A stretch of 5,653 nucleotides of DNA from Pseudomonadota bacterium (GCA_023419995.1 JAEZXF010000322.1:1-5653), one strand, 5' to 3'. Counted from the first letter of the stretch, positions 1-5,653 are shown. Program-made: numbers and translations. Notes: a model not told the origin generated them from the sequence alone.

Positions 1-1
1 C

Positions 2-1291
2 GACATCGCCATCCTGGTGGTGGCGGCAGACGACAGCGTGATGCCGCAGACGATCGAGTCCATCAGCCACGCCAAGGCGGCGGGCGTGCCGATCATCGTC
101 GCCATCAACAAGATCGACAAGCCGTCCGCCGACGCCCAGAAGGTGCGGACCCAGCTGCTCCAGCACGAGGTGTTCGTCGAGTCGATGGGCGGCGAGGTGC
201 TCGACGTCGAGGTTTCGGCCAAGAACCGGACCAACCTCGACAAGCTGCTCGAGGCGGTCCTCCTCCAGGCCGAGATACTCGACCTCAAGGCCAATCCCGA
301 CCGCACGGCCGAGGGCGTGGTCATCGAGGCCAAGCTCGACAAGGGTCGCGGCCCGGTGGCGACGGTTCTCGTCCAGACCGGCACGCTCAAGCCCGGCGAC
401 ATCGTCGTCGTCGGCAACGAGTGGGGCCGCGTGCGCGCGCTCGTCGACGATCGCGGCGACCACGTCAAGGACGCGCCGCCGTCGATGCCGGTCGAGGTGC
501 TGGGCCTGCAGGGCACGCCGCAGGCCGGCGACCGCTTCGCCGTGGTCGAGAACGAGGCCCGCGCCCGCGAGATTTCCGCGTATCGCCAGCGCCTCGCCCG
601 CGACAAGGCCGTGGCCCGCCAGGCCGGCCAGCGCGGCTCGCTCGAGCAGATGATGTCGCAGCTCCAGACCTCCGGCCTCAAGGAGTTCCCGCTGGTCATC
701 AAGGGCGACGTGCAGGGCTCGATCGAGGCGATCATCGCCGCGCTCGACAAGCTCGGCACCGACGAGGTGCGGGCGCGCATCGTCCATTCGGGCGCCGGCG
801 CCATCACCGAAAGCGACGTGTCGCTGGCGGAGACGTCAGGCGCCGTCATCCTCGGCTTCAACGTGCGTGCCAACAAGCAGGCACGCAGCGCGGCGGATTC
901 GCTCGGCATCGAGATCCGCTACTACAACATCATCTACGACCTGGTGGACGACATAAAGTCGGCCATGTCCGGCCTGCTGTCGCCCGAGCGCCGCGAGACC
1001 TTCCTCGGCAATGCCGAGATCCTCGAGGTGTTCCACATCACCAAGGTCGGCAAGGTGGCCGGCTGCCGCGTCACCGACGGCAGGATGGAGCGCGGCGCGG
1101 GCGTGCGCCTGATCCGCGACAACGTCGTCATCCACGAGGGCACGCTGAAGACGCTGAAGCGCTTCAAGGACGAGGTCTCCGAGGTGCCGGCCGGCCAGGA
1201 ATGCGGCATGGCCTTCGCCAACTACGAGGACATCCGCCAGGGCGATGTCATCGAGGCCTATCGCGTCGAGATGGTGTCGCGGTCGCTCTGA
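2..1291 (+). CDS. infB: Translation initiation factor IF-2, C-terminal part (5' end outside window)
   Basis: IF-2 is the GTPase that brings fMet-tRNA to the 30S subunit and promotes 50S joining. The visible frame opens at base 2 and gives 429 residues, about half of a usual alphaproteobacterial IF-2; the N-terminal extension and G1-G3 motifs lie upstream. It begins [17 protein letters not shown], just after the missing G3 DTPGH motif. The G4 motif NKID is at about residues 36-39 and the G5 motif SAK at 72-74. The beta-barrel domain II follows (about 100-190), with its [15 protein letters not shown] stretch. A charged helix then leads to domain III, with KGDVQGS at about 234-240, and to the fMet-tRNA-binding C-terminal barrel, with the VGKVAGCRV and [14 protein letters not shown] stretches. 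No frameshift is seen and the frame ends cleanly at TGA. It would be first in an infB-rbfA-truB-rpsO block, but the next gene here runs the opposite way. Confidence 0.98.
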   Translation, partial: DIAILVVAADDSVMPQTIESISHAKAAGVPIIVAINKIDKPSADAQKVRTQLLQHEVFVESMGGEVLDVEVSAKNRTNLDKLLEAVLLQAEILDLKANPDRTAEGVVIEAKLDKGRGPVATVLVQTGTLKPGDIVVVGNEWGRVRALVDDRGDHVKDAPPSMPVEVLGLQGTPQAGDRFAVVENEARAREISAYRQRLARDKAVARQAGQRGSLEQMMSQLQTSGLKEFPLVIKGDVQGSIEAIIAALDKLGTDEVRARIVHSGAGAITESDVSLAETSGAVILGFNVRANKQARSAADSLGIEIRYYNIIYDLVDDIKSAMSGLLSPERRETFLGNAEILEVFHITKVGKVAGCRVTDGRMERGAGVRLIRDNVVIHEGTLKTLKRFKDEVSEVPAGQECGMAFANYEDIRQGDVIEAYRVEMVSRSL

Positions 1292-1311
1292 TCGCCGGGA
1301 TCACGCGGATC

Positions 1312-1339
1312 GGGGCCGGCTTCTGATCGGGCCGGCCTC
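1312..1339. terminator. GC-rich hairpin after infB, possible bidirectional terminator
   Basis: Bases 1312-1320 pair with 1331-1339 to form a nine-pair stem (one G-T pair) around a ten-base loop, 20 bases past the infB stop. It is built on two copies of the palindrome GCCGGC. No T-run follows on either strand, so it is not a classical intrinsic terminator. It could still pause or terminate transcripts converging from infB and from the minus-strand gene, or protect their 3' ends. The pairing is seen directly; the termination role is inferred. Confidence 0.45.
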
Positions 1340-1350
1340 CCCGCACGCCA

Positions 1351-1376
1351 GCCGGCCGGCGCAAGGGCCGTCCGGC
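1351..1376. terminator. Second GC-rich hairpin abutting the stop codon of the minus-strand gene
   Basis: Bases 1351-1355 pair with 1372-1376 and, after one C-T mismatch, 1357-1360 pair with 1367-1370, leaving the loop GCAAGG. The structure starts directly next to the stop codon of the minus-strand gene, so it would be the first structure in that transcript's 3' end. Like its neighbour it lacks a T-run. A 3'-end or termination role for the converging transcripts is an inference. Confidence 0.4.
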
Positions 1377-1970
1377 TCAGAAGCGGTATCCGATCCGCAC
1401 CCCGGCATGGTCGGCGCCCTGGTTGCGCGTACACAGGCCCCCGTTCGAGAAATGATCGTGATAGACCTGCACAGTGAGGTTTGGGCTGACGTCGTAGCCG
1501 AGTCCCGCCGAAAGGTGGAAGAGGGCCCGGCAGCCCAGCGCCTTGTACCCGACCGGGCCGAGGAGGTCGTCGGCGTTGTGGACCGCGCCGCCGGCGCCGG
1601 CGAGAATGTAGAGGCGGTCGGTGACGTAGGCCTCCCATTCGACGCCCGCGAACACGAAGTCGGTCCGCTGGCCGCCCGGCGAGACGTTGACGCCCAGATA
1701 GGGCCGCGGCGCGCCGATCGGGGCGAGGAAATCGGGCGAGGGAAACAGGATCTGGCCGTGCAGCGTGAGGCCGGAATAATCCTGCCCGCTGAACAGGCCG
1801 GTGTCGTAGGATGCCAGGCCGAGGCGCAGCTCGAGGCGGTCGGCGTTGCGGCTCTCGAAGCGCAGGCCGTCGACCGGCGTTTCGTCGCCGGCCGTCGCTG
1901 GCGACGGGGCGAGCAGGGAAAGCACGAGGGCGGGCAGGATATGACGAAGCTTCATCGTCGGCCGAATCAT
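1377..1970 (-). CDS. PagL-like acyloxyacyl hydrolase family protein (putative lipid A 3-O-deacylase)
   Basis: A 197-residue protein with a signal peptide (hydrophobic core about residues 11-22, likely cleavage after ATA at 27) and a mature part of alternating amphipathic strands ending in YRF, as in small outer-membrane beta-barrels. Near the C-terminus, [15 protein letters not shown] (173-187) matches the PagL active-site segment: His173 and Ser175 align with PagL His126 and Ser128, and Asn176 and Asn183 are also kept. Asp187 occupies the place of catalytic Glu140. PagL removes the 3-O-linked acyl chain of lipid A in the outer membrane; that activity is inferred here. I chose the start at 1970 because GGGA lies five bases upstream. 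ATG at 1955 (192 residues) is a good alternative. A start at 2018 would precede the signal peptide oddly and fall within the candidate promoter. The gene lies antisense between infB and rbfA, which normally follow each other. Confidence 0.72.
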   Translation of the reverse strand: MIRPTMKLRHILPALVLSLLAPSPATAGDETPVDGLRFESRNADRLELRLGLASYDTGLFSGQDYSGLTLHGQILFPSPDFLAPIGAPRPYLGVNVSPGGQRTDFVFAGVEWEAYVTDRLYILAGAGGAVHNADDLLGPVGYKALGCRALFHLSAGLGYDVSPNLTVQVYHDHFSNGGLCTRNQGADHAGVRIGYRF

Positions 1971-1988
1971 CGAGGTCCCGGAACGCGC

Positions 1989-2019
1989 ATCGTCGGTCCG
2001 GGCGCAAAGATCTGTCAAG
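1989..2019 (-). promoter_or_regulatory. Candidate promoter of the PagL-like gene
   Basis: On the minus strand a perfect CTTGACA -35 element (2019-2013) is followed after 18 bases by GACGAT (1994-1989), a weak -10 with three of six TATAAT positions. Alphaproteobacterial promoters often rely on the TTGAC box and tolerate a poor -10. Transcription would begin near 1982, just upstream of the ATG at 1970, so it rules out the longer start at 2018. The -35 is seen directly; promoter use is inferred. Confidence 0.45.
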
Positions 2020-2032
2020 CGGAGCGATCCGC
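2019..2032 (+). other. Small GNRA-loop hairpin upstream of rbfA
   Basis: GCGGA (2019-2023) pairs perfectly with TCCGC (2028-2032) around GCGA, a GNRA tetraloop, 27 bases before the rbfA start. It may stabilise the 5' end of an rbfA-truB transcript or be incidental. I see no convincing plus-strand promoter in 1971-2059, so how rbfA is transcribed is unclear: either a weak promoter here or in the antisense gene, or read-through from infB. Confidence 0.3.
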
Positions 2033-2059
2033 GCGGGCATCCATGACGGAGAAGGTGGC

Positions 2060-2461
2060 ATGACGAAATCGGCGGGTCCTTCCCAGCGCCAGCTCCGCGT
2101 CGGCGAGCAGGTGCGCCAGGCCCTCACCGTGGTGCTCCAGCGCGGCGAGGTGCGCGACGAGGTGCTGGAGGCGACGCTCGTCTCCGTCTCGGAGGTGCGC
2201 ATGTCGCCCGACCTCAAGATCGCGACCGCCTTCGTCGCGCCGATGGGCGCTGCCGACGACCAGGCCGTCATCAAGGCGCTGGCCCGCAACGCGAAGTTCA
2301 TCCGCGGCCGCGTCTCCGGCGCGCTCCGGCAGATGAAGTACATGCCGGAATTCCGCTTCCGGCTCGACACCAGCTACGACAACATGGCCCGCATCGACGA
2401 CCTGCTGCGCTCCCCGGAAGTGGCGCGCGACCTCGACGCCGGCGAGGAGGAAGAGAACTGA
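2060..2461 (+). CDS. rbfA: 30S ribosome-binding factor RbfA
   Basis: RbfA is a small KH-fold protein that binds the immature 30S subunit near the 5' end of 16S rRNA and is needed for late maturation, especially in the cold. The product is 133 residues, a normal length. Family features in order are the N-terminal [17 protein letters not shown] helix, the strand [23 protein letters not shown], the helix [21 protein letters not shown] and the signature [19 protein letters not shown]. An acidic tail with four consecutive Glu residues ends it. The ATG at 2060 is preceded by GGAGAAGG (2048-2055) at good spacing, and the protein starts where the family usually does. It overlaps truB by one base (TGATG). 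Directly upstream is the divergent PagL-like gene rather than infB. Confidence 0.97.
   Translation: MTKSAGPSQRQLRVGEQVRQALTVVLQRGEVRDEVLEATLVSVSEVRMSPDLKIATAFVAPMGAADDQAVIKALARNAKFIRGRVSGALRQMKYMPEFRFRLDTSYDNMARIDDLLRSPEVARDLDAGEEEEN
2445..2455 (+). promoter_or_regulatory. truB ribosome-binding site inside the rbfA acidic tail
   Basis: AGGAGG (2445-2450) and the adjacent GGAAGAG (2449-2455) precede the truB ATG at 2461. They are encoded by the Glu codons at the end of rbfA, so the acidic tail of RbfA doubles as the truB ribosome-binding site. With the TGATG overlap this points to translational coupling of the two genes. Confidence 0.7.
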
Positions 2462-3444
2462 TGGCCCGCCAGCGCAAGAAGAAGGGCCGGCCGGTTTCCG
2501 GCTGGGTCGTGCTCGACAAGCCGAAGGGCATGGGCTCGACCGAGGCCGTGTCGAAGATCAAGTGGCTGTTCAAGGCCGAGAAGGCCGGGCACGCCGGCAC
2601 GCTCGACCCGCTGGCCTCCGGCATGCTGCCGATCGCGCTCGGCGAGGCGACGAAGACCGTGCCCTACGTCCAGGACGGCGCCAAGGTCTACCGCTTCACC
2701 GTCGCGTGGGGGCAGGAGCGCACCACCGACGACCTCGAGGGCGAGGCGACCAGGACCTCCGACCTGCGACCGGGCGAGGCGGAGATCCGCGCCGTCATGC
2801 CGAAATACACCGGCGTCATCATGCAGACGCCGCCGCAGTTCTCGGCGATCAAGATCGCCGGCGAGCGCGCCTACGACCTCGCCCGTGAGGGCGAGACGGT
2901 CGAGATCCCCGCCCGCGAGGTCGAGATCGGCCGCTTCGACCTGGTCGCGATCCCCGACGCGAACACCGCGGTGTTCGAGATCGAGTGCGGCAAGGGTACC
3001 TATGTGCGCTCGCTCGCCCGCGACATGGGCCGCGACCTCGGCTGCTACGGCCACATCGCCGAGTTGCGCCGCACCGAGGTCTATCCGTTCACGCCCGACG
3101 ACTTCGTCACCATGGCCGAGCTGGAGCAGGCGGCGGCTCCGGTGTCGCCGCCCGAACCCGCCGAGGAGGGCGGCGAGCAGCGCGCGCCCCGTCCCGGACC
3201 CGCGGAATGGAAGGCGCTCGACGCGCTGCTCCTTGACACCGGCGCCGCGCTCGACTGCCTGCCGCAGGTGGTCGTCACCGACGATGCCGCCACGCGCATC
3301 CGGCTCGGCAACCCGGTGATCGTGCGCGGCCGCGACGCGCCGGCCGAGGCGGACGAGGCCTGCGCCTTCGCCCGCGGCCGCCTCGTCGCCATCGGCGCCA
3401 TCGAGGCCGGCATGTTCCGGCCCAAGCGCGTCTTTACGAACTGA
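2461..3444 (+). CDS. truB: tRNA pseudouridine(55) synthase TruB
   Basis: TruB converts uridine 55 in the T-loop of tRNAs to pseudouridine and also acts as a tRNA chaperone. The product is 327 residues. The catalytic motif [12 protein letters not shown] holds the nucleophile Asp49 (Asp48 in E. coli). Tyr77 in KVYRFTV corresponds to the active-site Tyr76. [23 protein letters not shown] (about 121-143) and [18 protein letters not shown] (about 178-195) are the other conserved blocks; the latter has the conserved Arg of the GTYxR motif. A Pro/Glu-rich linker (about 225-245) leads to the C-terminal domain typical of alphaproteobacterial TruB, ending RPKRVFTN. The start is fixed by the one-base overlap with rbfA and the strong ribosome-binding site. 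The enzyme looks intact. The next gene is a sensor kinase, 59 bases on, where rpsO would normally follow. Confidence 0.98.
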   Translation: MARQRKKKGRPVSGWVVLDKPKGMGSTEAVSKIKWLFKAEKAGHAGTLDPLASGMLPIALGEATKTVPYVQDGAKVYRFTVAWGQERTTDDLEGEATRTSDLRPGEAEIRAVMPKYTGVIMQTPPQFSAIKIAGERAYDLAREGETVEIPAREVEIGRFDLVAIPDANTAVFEIECGKGTYVRSLARDMGRDLGCYGHIAELRRTEVYPFTPDDFVTMAELEQAAAPVSPPEPAEEGGEQRAPRPGPAEWKALDALLLDTGAALDCLPQVVVTDDAATRIRLGNPVIVRGRDAPAEADEACAFARGRLVAIGAIEAGMFRPKRVFTN

Positions 3445-3455
3445 TTTCTCTGGCA
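3443..3455 (+). repeat. 13-bp direct repeat flanking the kinase gene, copy 1
   Basis: GATTTCTCTGGCA occurs here, starting inside the truB TGA stop codon, and again at 5218-5230 in the rpsO promoter. Similarity continues weakly past the 13 bp (TTTCCGCGC-TTC against ATCTCGGCGCACTTC, then TGCGGGCA against TGCGCGGCA). This copy lacks the segment matching the CTATAT -10. It reads as a decayed duplicate of the rpsO promoter region. The identity is seen directly; the origin is inferred. Confidence 0.65.
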
Positions 3456-3494
3456 TTTCCGCGCTTCTGCGGGCATTGTCCGGTCAGCGGATGC

Positions 3495-3506
3495 GAGGAA
3501 GTCTTG
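3495..3506 (+). promoter_or_regulatory. Ribosome-binding site and TTG start that define the kinase N-terminus
   Basis: GAGGAAG (3495-3501) sits just before TTG at 3504. The ATG at 3491 is out of frame and meets a stop after eight codons. No ATG or GTG lies between 3504 and the first membrane segment in the kinase frame, and the TTG start gives the expected short basic N-terminus. A TTG start usually lowers expression, which suits a sensor kinase. Confidence 0.7.
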
Positions 3507-5201
3507 TCGGACGGTGAGCATGCCAGGAAAGCGGGCCGCCGCGGCCGGATTTCGATCAGCACCATTCTGTGGCTGCTGGTCGGAGCCATTGTCGTACCCG
3601 AGCTGATCTTCTCGACCATCGCCTTCCAGCGCAACAACCAGGCGCAGCAGGCGATGCTGACCTCGCTGGCCGAGGCCACGGCCGGCTCCATCGCCGAGAC
3701 GGTCGACCGCCACGTCGCCGGAATGGTGATGACGCTGCGGGTGTTCGCCTCCTCGCGTGCGATCGAGACCGGCGACTTCGACAGCGTCTACCGGCGGGCG
3801 TCCGAGGCGCTGGGCAGCACCGACACCTATCTGGCCGCGGTCGACGGCGACCTGCGGCAGATGTTCAACACCCGCGCGCCGCTGGGGGCGGCCCTGTCGG
3901 ACATCACCAGCAAGGCCACGGCCGAGCGGGCGATCGAGAGCAACGCGCCGGCCGTCACCGGCGTCTTCTTCGGCAGCACCGCCCAGCGCTGGGTGTTCAA
4001 CGTCATGCTGCCGGTCGACGACAATGCCGGCGGCGCGCGGCTCCTCATCCTGTCGCAGAACGTCGAGTCGCTCGCCGGCGCGCTCGCCGCGCGCAACCTC
4101 CGCGGCGGCTGGAACGCCGTCATCGTCGACGAGAGCGGCATGGTCCTCGCCTCGTCGCAGTCGTGGGAGGAGGTCGGCAAGCCGTTCTTCCTGGCCGGCG
4201 GCGCGCAGCCGGTCTCGGGCGGCACCGTCCCTGTCACGGTCGAGCACGGCGGCGAGACCTACGAGACCGTGCGCTCGCGCTCGGAGCTCGCCGGCTGGCA
4301 GACCATCGTCTGGGCGCCCACCGCCGTGGTGCGCGCGCCCGTCATCAGCGCCATGCGCATGCTGGCGCTCGGCGGGCTGGCCATCGTCGCCGTCGGCATC
4401 GTCCTCGCCTGGGCGCTCGGCCGCCGCATCACCGGCTCGGTGCGCAAGCTCGCCAACGACGCGCGGCGCCTCGGCGCCGGCGAGCACGTCGAGGAGGGCG
4501 ACTATCCGGTGATCGAGATCGCCACCGTGTCGCAGGCGCTGGCGCAGGCCTCGAAGGAGAGGCGCGCCGCCGAGAACGAGATCCGCTTCCTGATGCGCGA
4601 GGTCGCGCACCGCTCCAAGAACCAGCTCACCGTCGTCTCCTCCATCGCCAAGCAGACGGCGCGGCACGCCCGCACCTTCGCCGCCTTCCAGGATTCGTTC
4701 CAGAAGCGGGTGCAGGGGCTGGCGCGCTCGACCGACCTGCTGATCGCCGGCGGCGTCGCCGGCATCGAGCTCAGGGCGCTGGTCGATGCCCAGATCGAGC
4801 CGTTCCGGCCGAACGACGCCACGCGGCTGGAGATCTCCGGCGTGCCGTTCCGGCTGTCGCACCAGGCGGCGCAGACGCTCGGCCTCGCCCTTCACGAGCT
4901 GTCGACCAACGCGGCCAAGTACGGCGCCTTCGCCTGGCCGGAAGGCCGCCTCAAGGTGAGCTGGCGGCGCGCGGGCGACCGGCTGGAGTTCCACTGGCGC
5001 GAGTTCGTGCCGCGCGTGCGCCGGCGCGGCGACAGCCGGGGCTTCGGCACCGAGGTCATCGAGCGGATGATGGGCGGCGCGCTCGAGGCCGAGATCGAGC
5101 GCACGCTCCATTCCGACGGGCTGGAATGCCGCTTCTCGATGCCGCTGGCGCGGCTGGAGCCGGAGGCGGCGATGCCGGAGAAGGAGGCCCGGCAGGGCTG
5201 A
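3504..5201 (+). CDS. Membrane-bound HWE-family sensor histidine kinase with periplasmic sensor domain
   Basis: A 565-residue inner-membrane sensor kinase. A basic N-terminus precedes membrane segment 1 (about 16-41). A periplasmic region of about 240 residues resembles a dCache/PDC sensor ([12 protein letters not shown] near 162-173, [18 protein letters not shown] near 201-218). Membrane segment 2 (about 284-305) and a short HAMP-like linker follow. The cytoplasmic core has the phospho-acceptor motif [10 protein letters not shown] with His369. The N-box [13 protein letters not shown] carries His464 and Asn469, HWRE has the W-x-E signature (Trp498, Glu500), and [13 protein letters not shown] forms the glycine-rich box. 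The N-box His plus W-x-E define the HWE family, common in alphaproteobacteria and often linked to the PhyR/EcfG general stress response. No receiver domain or neighbouring response regulator is visible, so partner and signal are unknown. Base composition matches the neighbours. It separates truB from rpsO and is flanked by a 13-bp direct repeat. Confidence 0.93.
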   Translation: MSDGEHARKAGRRGRISISTILWLLVGAIVVPELIFSTIAFQRNNQAQQAMLTSLAEATAGSIAETVDRHVAGMVMTLRVFASSRAIETGDFDSVYRRASEALGSTDTYLAAVDGDLRQMFNTRAPLGAALSDITSKATAERAIESNAPAVTGVFFGSTAQRWVFNVMLPVDDNAGGARLLILSQNVESLAGALAARNLRGGWNAVIVDESGMVLASSQSWEEVGKPFFLAGGAQPVSGGTVPVTVEHGGETYETVRSRSELAGWQTIVWAPTAVVRAPVISAMRMLALGGLAIVAVGIVLAWALGRRITGSVRKLANDARRLGAGEHVEEGDYPVIEIATVSQALAQASKERRAAENEIRFLMREVAHRSKNQLTVVSSIAKQTARHARTFAAFQDSFQKRVQGLARSTDLLIAGGVAGIELRALVDAQIEPFRPNDATRLEISGVPFRLSHQAAQTLGLALHELSTNAAKYGAFAWPEGRLKVSWRRAGDRLEFHWREFVPRVRRRGDSRGFGTEVIERMMGGALEAEIERTLHSDGLECRFSMPLARLEPEAAMPEKEARQG

Positions 5202-5217
5202 CCGGCGCGGCCGCGGC

Positions 5218-5230
5218 GATTTCTCTGGCA
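5218..5230 (+). repeat. 13-bp direct repeat flanking the kinase gene, copy 2 (contains rpsO -35)
   Basis: This is the second copy of GATTTCTCTGGCA, 16 bases past the kinase stop codon. Its last six bases, CTGGCA, form the candidate -35 of the rpsO promoter, so this copy is probably the functional original. Recombination between the two copies would remove the kinase gene exactly and leave the truB stop codon running straight into the rpsO promoter. Confidence 0.65.
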
Positions 5231-5254
5231 ATCTCGGCGCACTTCCACTATATG
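5225..5254 (+). promoter_or_regulatory. rpsO promoter
   Basis: CTGGCA (5225-5230, four of six against TTGACA) is followed after 17 bases by CTATAT (5248-5253), identical to the -10 consensus reported for alphaproteobacterial housekeeping promoters; in the E. coli register it is TATATG at 5249-5254. Transcription would start near 5261, giving a leader of about 95 bases. This gives rpsO its own promoter despite the kinase gene upstream. The elements are seen; activity is inferred. Confidence 0.65.
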
Positions 5255-5260
5255 CGCGGC

Positions 5261-5355
5261 AACATTCGCGCCATTCGCGATTGTTCACCGGCCCCCGCTG
5301 GACGACATCCCGGCCGTGGGCGACCCGTTTCCTCCCGTTTGAAAGGAAAAACGCG
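5261..5355 (+). promoter_or_regulatory. rpsO leader, candidate S15 autoregulatory RNA
   Basis: The leader begins with two copies of CATTCGCG (5263-5270 and 5272-5279). In its middle are two mutually exclusive pairings: CGGCC (5289-5293) with GGCCG (5312-5316), or GCCCCCG (5291-5297) with CGTGGGC (5315-5321, one mismatch). Its 3' end folds over the ribosome-binding site. S15 represses its own translation through leader RNAs in several bacterial groups, and these leaders differ in structure between phyla. That this leader does so is inferred from the structure and position. Confidence 0.45.
5326..5353 (+). promoter_or_regulatory. Hairpin sequestering the rpsO ribosome-binding site
   Basis: TTTCCT (5328-5333) pairs perfectly with AGGAAA (5344-5349), which contains the rpsO ribosome-binding site, around a ten-base loop. 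CG at 5326-5327 can add two more pairs with 5352-5353 across a two-base A bulge, although other registers using CGTTT with AAACG are possible. The ATG follows at 5356. CCCGTTT also occurs twice, at 5324-5330 and 5334-5340, which would let alternative pairings compete. Confidence 0.5.
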
Positions 5356-5625
5356 ATGTCGATCACCGCAGAACGCAAGCAGGAACTGCTGAAGGAATTC
5401 GCCACCGCCAAGGGCGACACCGGCTCTCCGGAAGTCCAGGTGGCGATCCTTTCCGAGCGCATCAAGAACCTGACCGAGCACTTCAAGGACCACAAGAAGG
5501 ACAACCACTCCCGCCGTGGCCTGCTCGCTCTCGTCTCGCAGCGCCGCAGCCTGCTCGACTATCTGAAGCGCAAGGACGAGGGCCGCTACCAGACCCTCAT
5601 CGAGAAGCTCGGCCTGCGCCGCTAG
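5356..5625 (+). CDS. rpsO: 30S ribosomal protein S15
   Basis: S15 is a primary 16S rRNA-binding protein that joins the central domain junction early in 30S assembly and contributes to a bridge with the 50S subunit. The product is 89 residues, the usual length, and is all helical. The conserved blocks [18 protein letters not shown] (19-36), [16 protein letters not shown] (42-57) and [14 protein letters not shown] (61-74) and the end LIEKLGLRR are intact. His42, Asp49 and Ser52 correspond to the rRNA-contacting residues of E. coli S15. The ATG has the ribosome-binding site AAGGA eight to ten bases upstream. In most proteobacteria pnp follows; the window ends 28 bases after the stop. It has its own promoter and probably a self-regulating leader. 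Confidence 0.98.
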   Translation: MSITAERKQELLKEFATAKGDTGSPEVQVAILSERIKNLTEHFKDHKKDNHSRRGLLALVSQRRSLLDYLKRKDEGRYQTLIEKLGLRR

Positions 5626-5629
5626 AAAA

Positions 5630-5642
5630 GCCCGCCCCGGGC
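5630..5642 (+). terminator. Small GC hairpin after rpsO at the window edge
   Basis: GCCCG (5630-5634) pairs with CGGGC (5638-5642) around CCC, four bases after the rpsO stop. No T-run is seen before the window ends, so it may be a partial terminator, an attenuator or processing site before pnp, or chance pairing in GC-rich sequence. Confidence 0.25.
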
Positions 5643-5653
5643 GCCCGCGAACC

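Noticed and set aside
1245..2063. Plus-strand open frame spanning the infB end, the spacer and the antisense gene
   Set aside because: It shows no domain features and its product reads as the complement of the PagL-like gene, which has a signal peptide and catalytic motif. Only its final six codons are noted as a possible mini-ORF.
1258..2370. Minus-strand open frame of 370 codons covering rbfA and the PagL-like region
   Set aside because: It is in a different frame from the PagL-like gene, is Arg/Pro/Ala-rich with no recognisable motif, and is antisense to a clear rbfA.
3459..3472. Short hairpin CCGC / GCGG between truB and the kinase gene as a truB terminator
   Set aside because: It has only four to five pairs, with a six-base loop and no T-run, too weak to call in sequence of this GC content.
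3450..3479. Active promoter for the kinase gene using the upstream repeat copy as -35
   Set aside because: CTGGCA is present, but the bases at the expected distance (CATTGT) are a poor -10, so I treat this as a decayed copy rather than a working promoter.
5206..5215. CGCGGCCGCG palindrome after the kinase gene as a terminator
   Set aside because: It is a loopless palindrome and cannot form a stable hairpin with its full length. The T-rich bases after it belong to the repeat and the rpsO promoter.
3569..5392. Long plus-strand open frame of 607 codons overlapping the kinase gene and the start of rpsO
   Set aside because: Its translation is Arg-rich, low-complexity shadow sequence. The kinase frame has all the family motifs, and this frame crosses the rpsO promoter and leader.
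3081..5504. Long minus-strand open frame of 807 codons antisense to truB, the kinase and rpsO
   Set aside because: It is a GC-rich shadow frame. The product is Arg/Ala/Gly/Asp-rich low-complexity sequence with no recognisable domain, and the plus strand carries three intact known genes over the same bases.

Overview
The window is GC-rich, with genes packed on the plus strand, and looks like an alphaproteobacterial chromosome, most likely Hyphomicrobiales (Rhizobiales; a Mesorhizobium- or Phyllobacteriaceae-like organism). The reasons are the character of the IF-2 C-terminus and of ribosomal protein S15, an HWE-type sensor kinase, and an rpsO promoter whose -10 matches the alphaproteobacterial CTATAT form. 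The exact genus cannot be fixed from this sequence alone.

Layout. (1) 2-1291: the 3' half of infB (translation initiation factor IF-2). (2) 1292-1376: a short spacer between converging genes that holds two strong GC hairpins. (3) 1377-1970, minus strand: a small secreted or outer-membrane protein of the PagL / acyloxyacyl hydrolase (lipid A 3-O-deacylase) type. (4) 1971-2059: a divergent promoter region. (5) 2060-2461 rbfA and 2461-3444 truB, overlapping by one base and probably translationally coupled. (6) 3504-5201: a membrane-bound HWE-family histidine kinase with an extracytoplasmic sensor domain, starting at TTG, with no response regulator in view. (7) 5202-5355: the rpsO promoter and a leader with a ribosome-binding-site-sequestering hairpin. 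(8) 5356-5625: rpsO (S15). The window ends just after rpsO, where pnp would be expected. No gene-free stretch exceeds about 155 bases.

Taken together this is the conserved infB-rbfA-truB-rpsO(-pnp) block, which supplies initiation, 30S maturation, tRNA modification and a 30S protein. Here it is interrupted twice by genes for envelope functions: an antisense lipid A deacylase-like gene between infB and rbfA, and a sensor kinase between truB and rpsO. The kinase is bracketed by a 13-bp direct repeat. The downstream copy contains the -35 region of the rpsO promoter, and the upstream copy starts inside the truB stop codon and looks like a decayed copy of the same promoter region. I read this as a scar of the kinase gene's insertion. 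I found no CRISPR array, tRNA, insertion sequence or phage gene. The most notable items are this insertion scar, the rpsO leader structure, and the PagL-like enzyme with Asp in place of the usual catalytic Glu.
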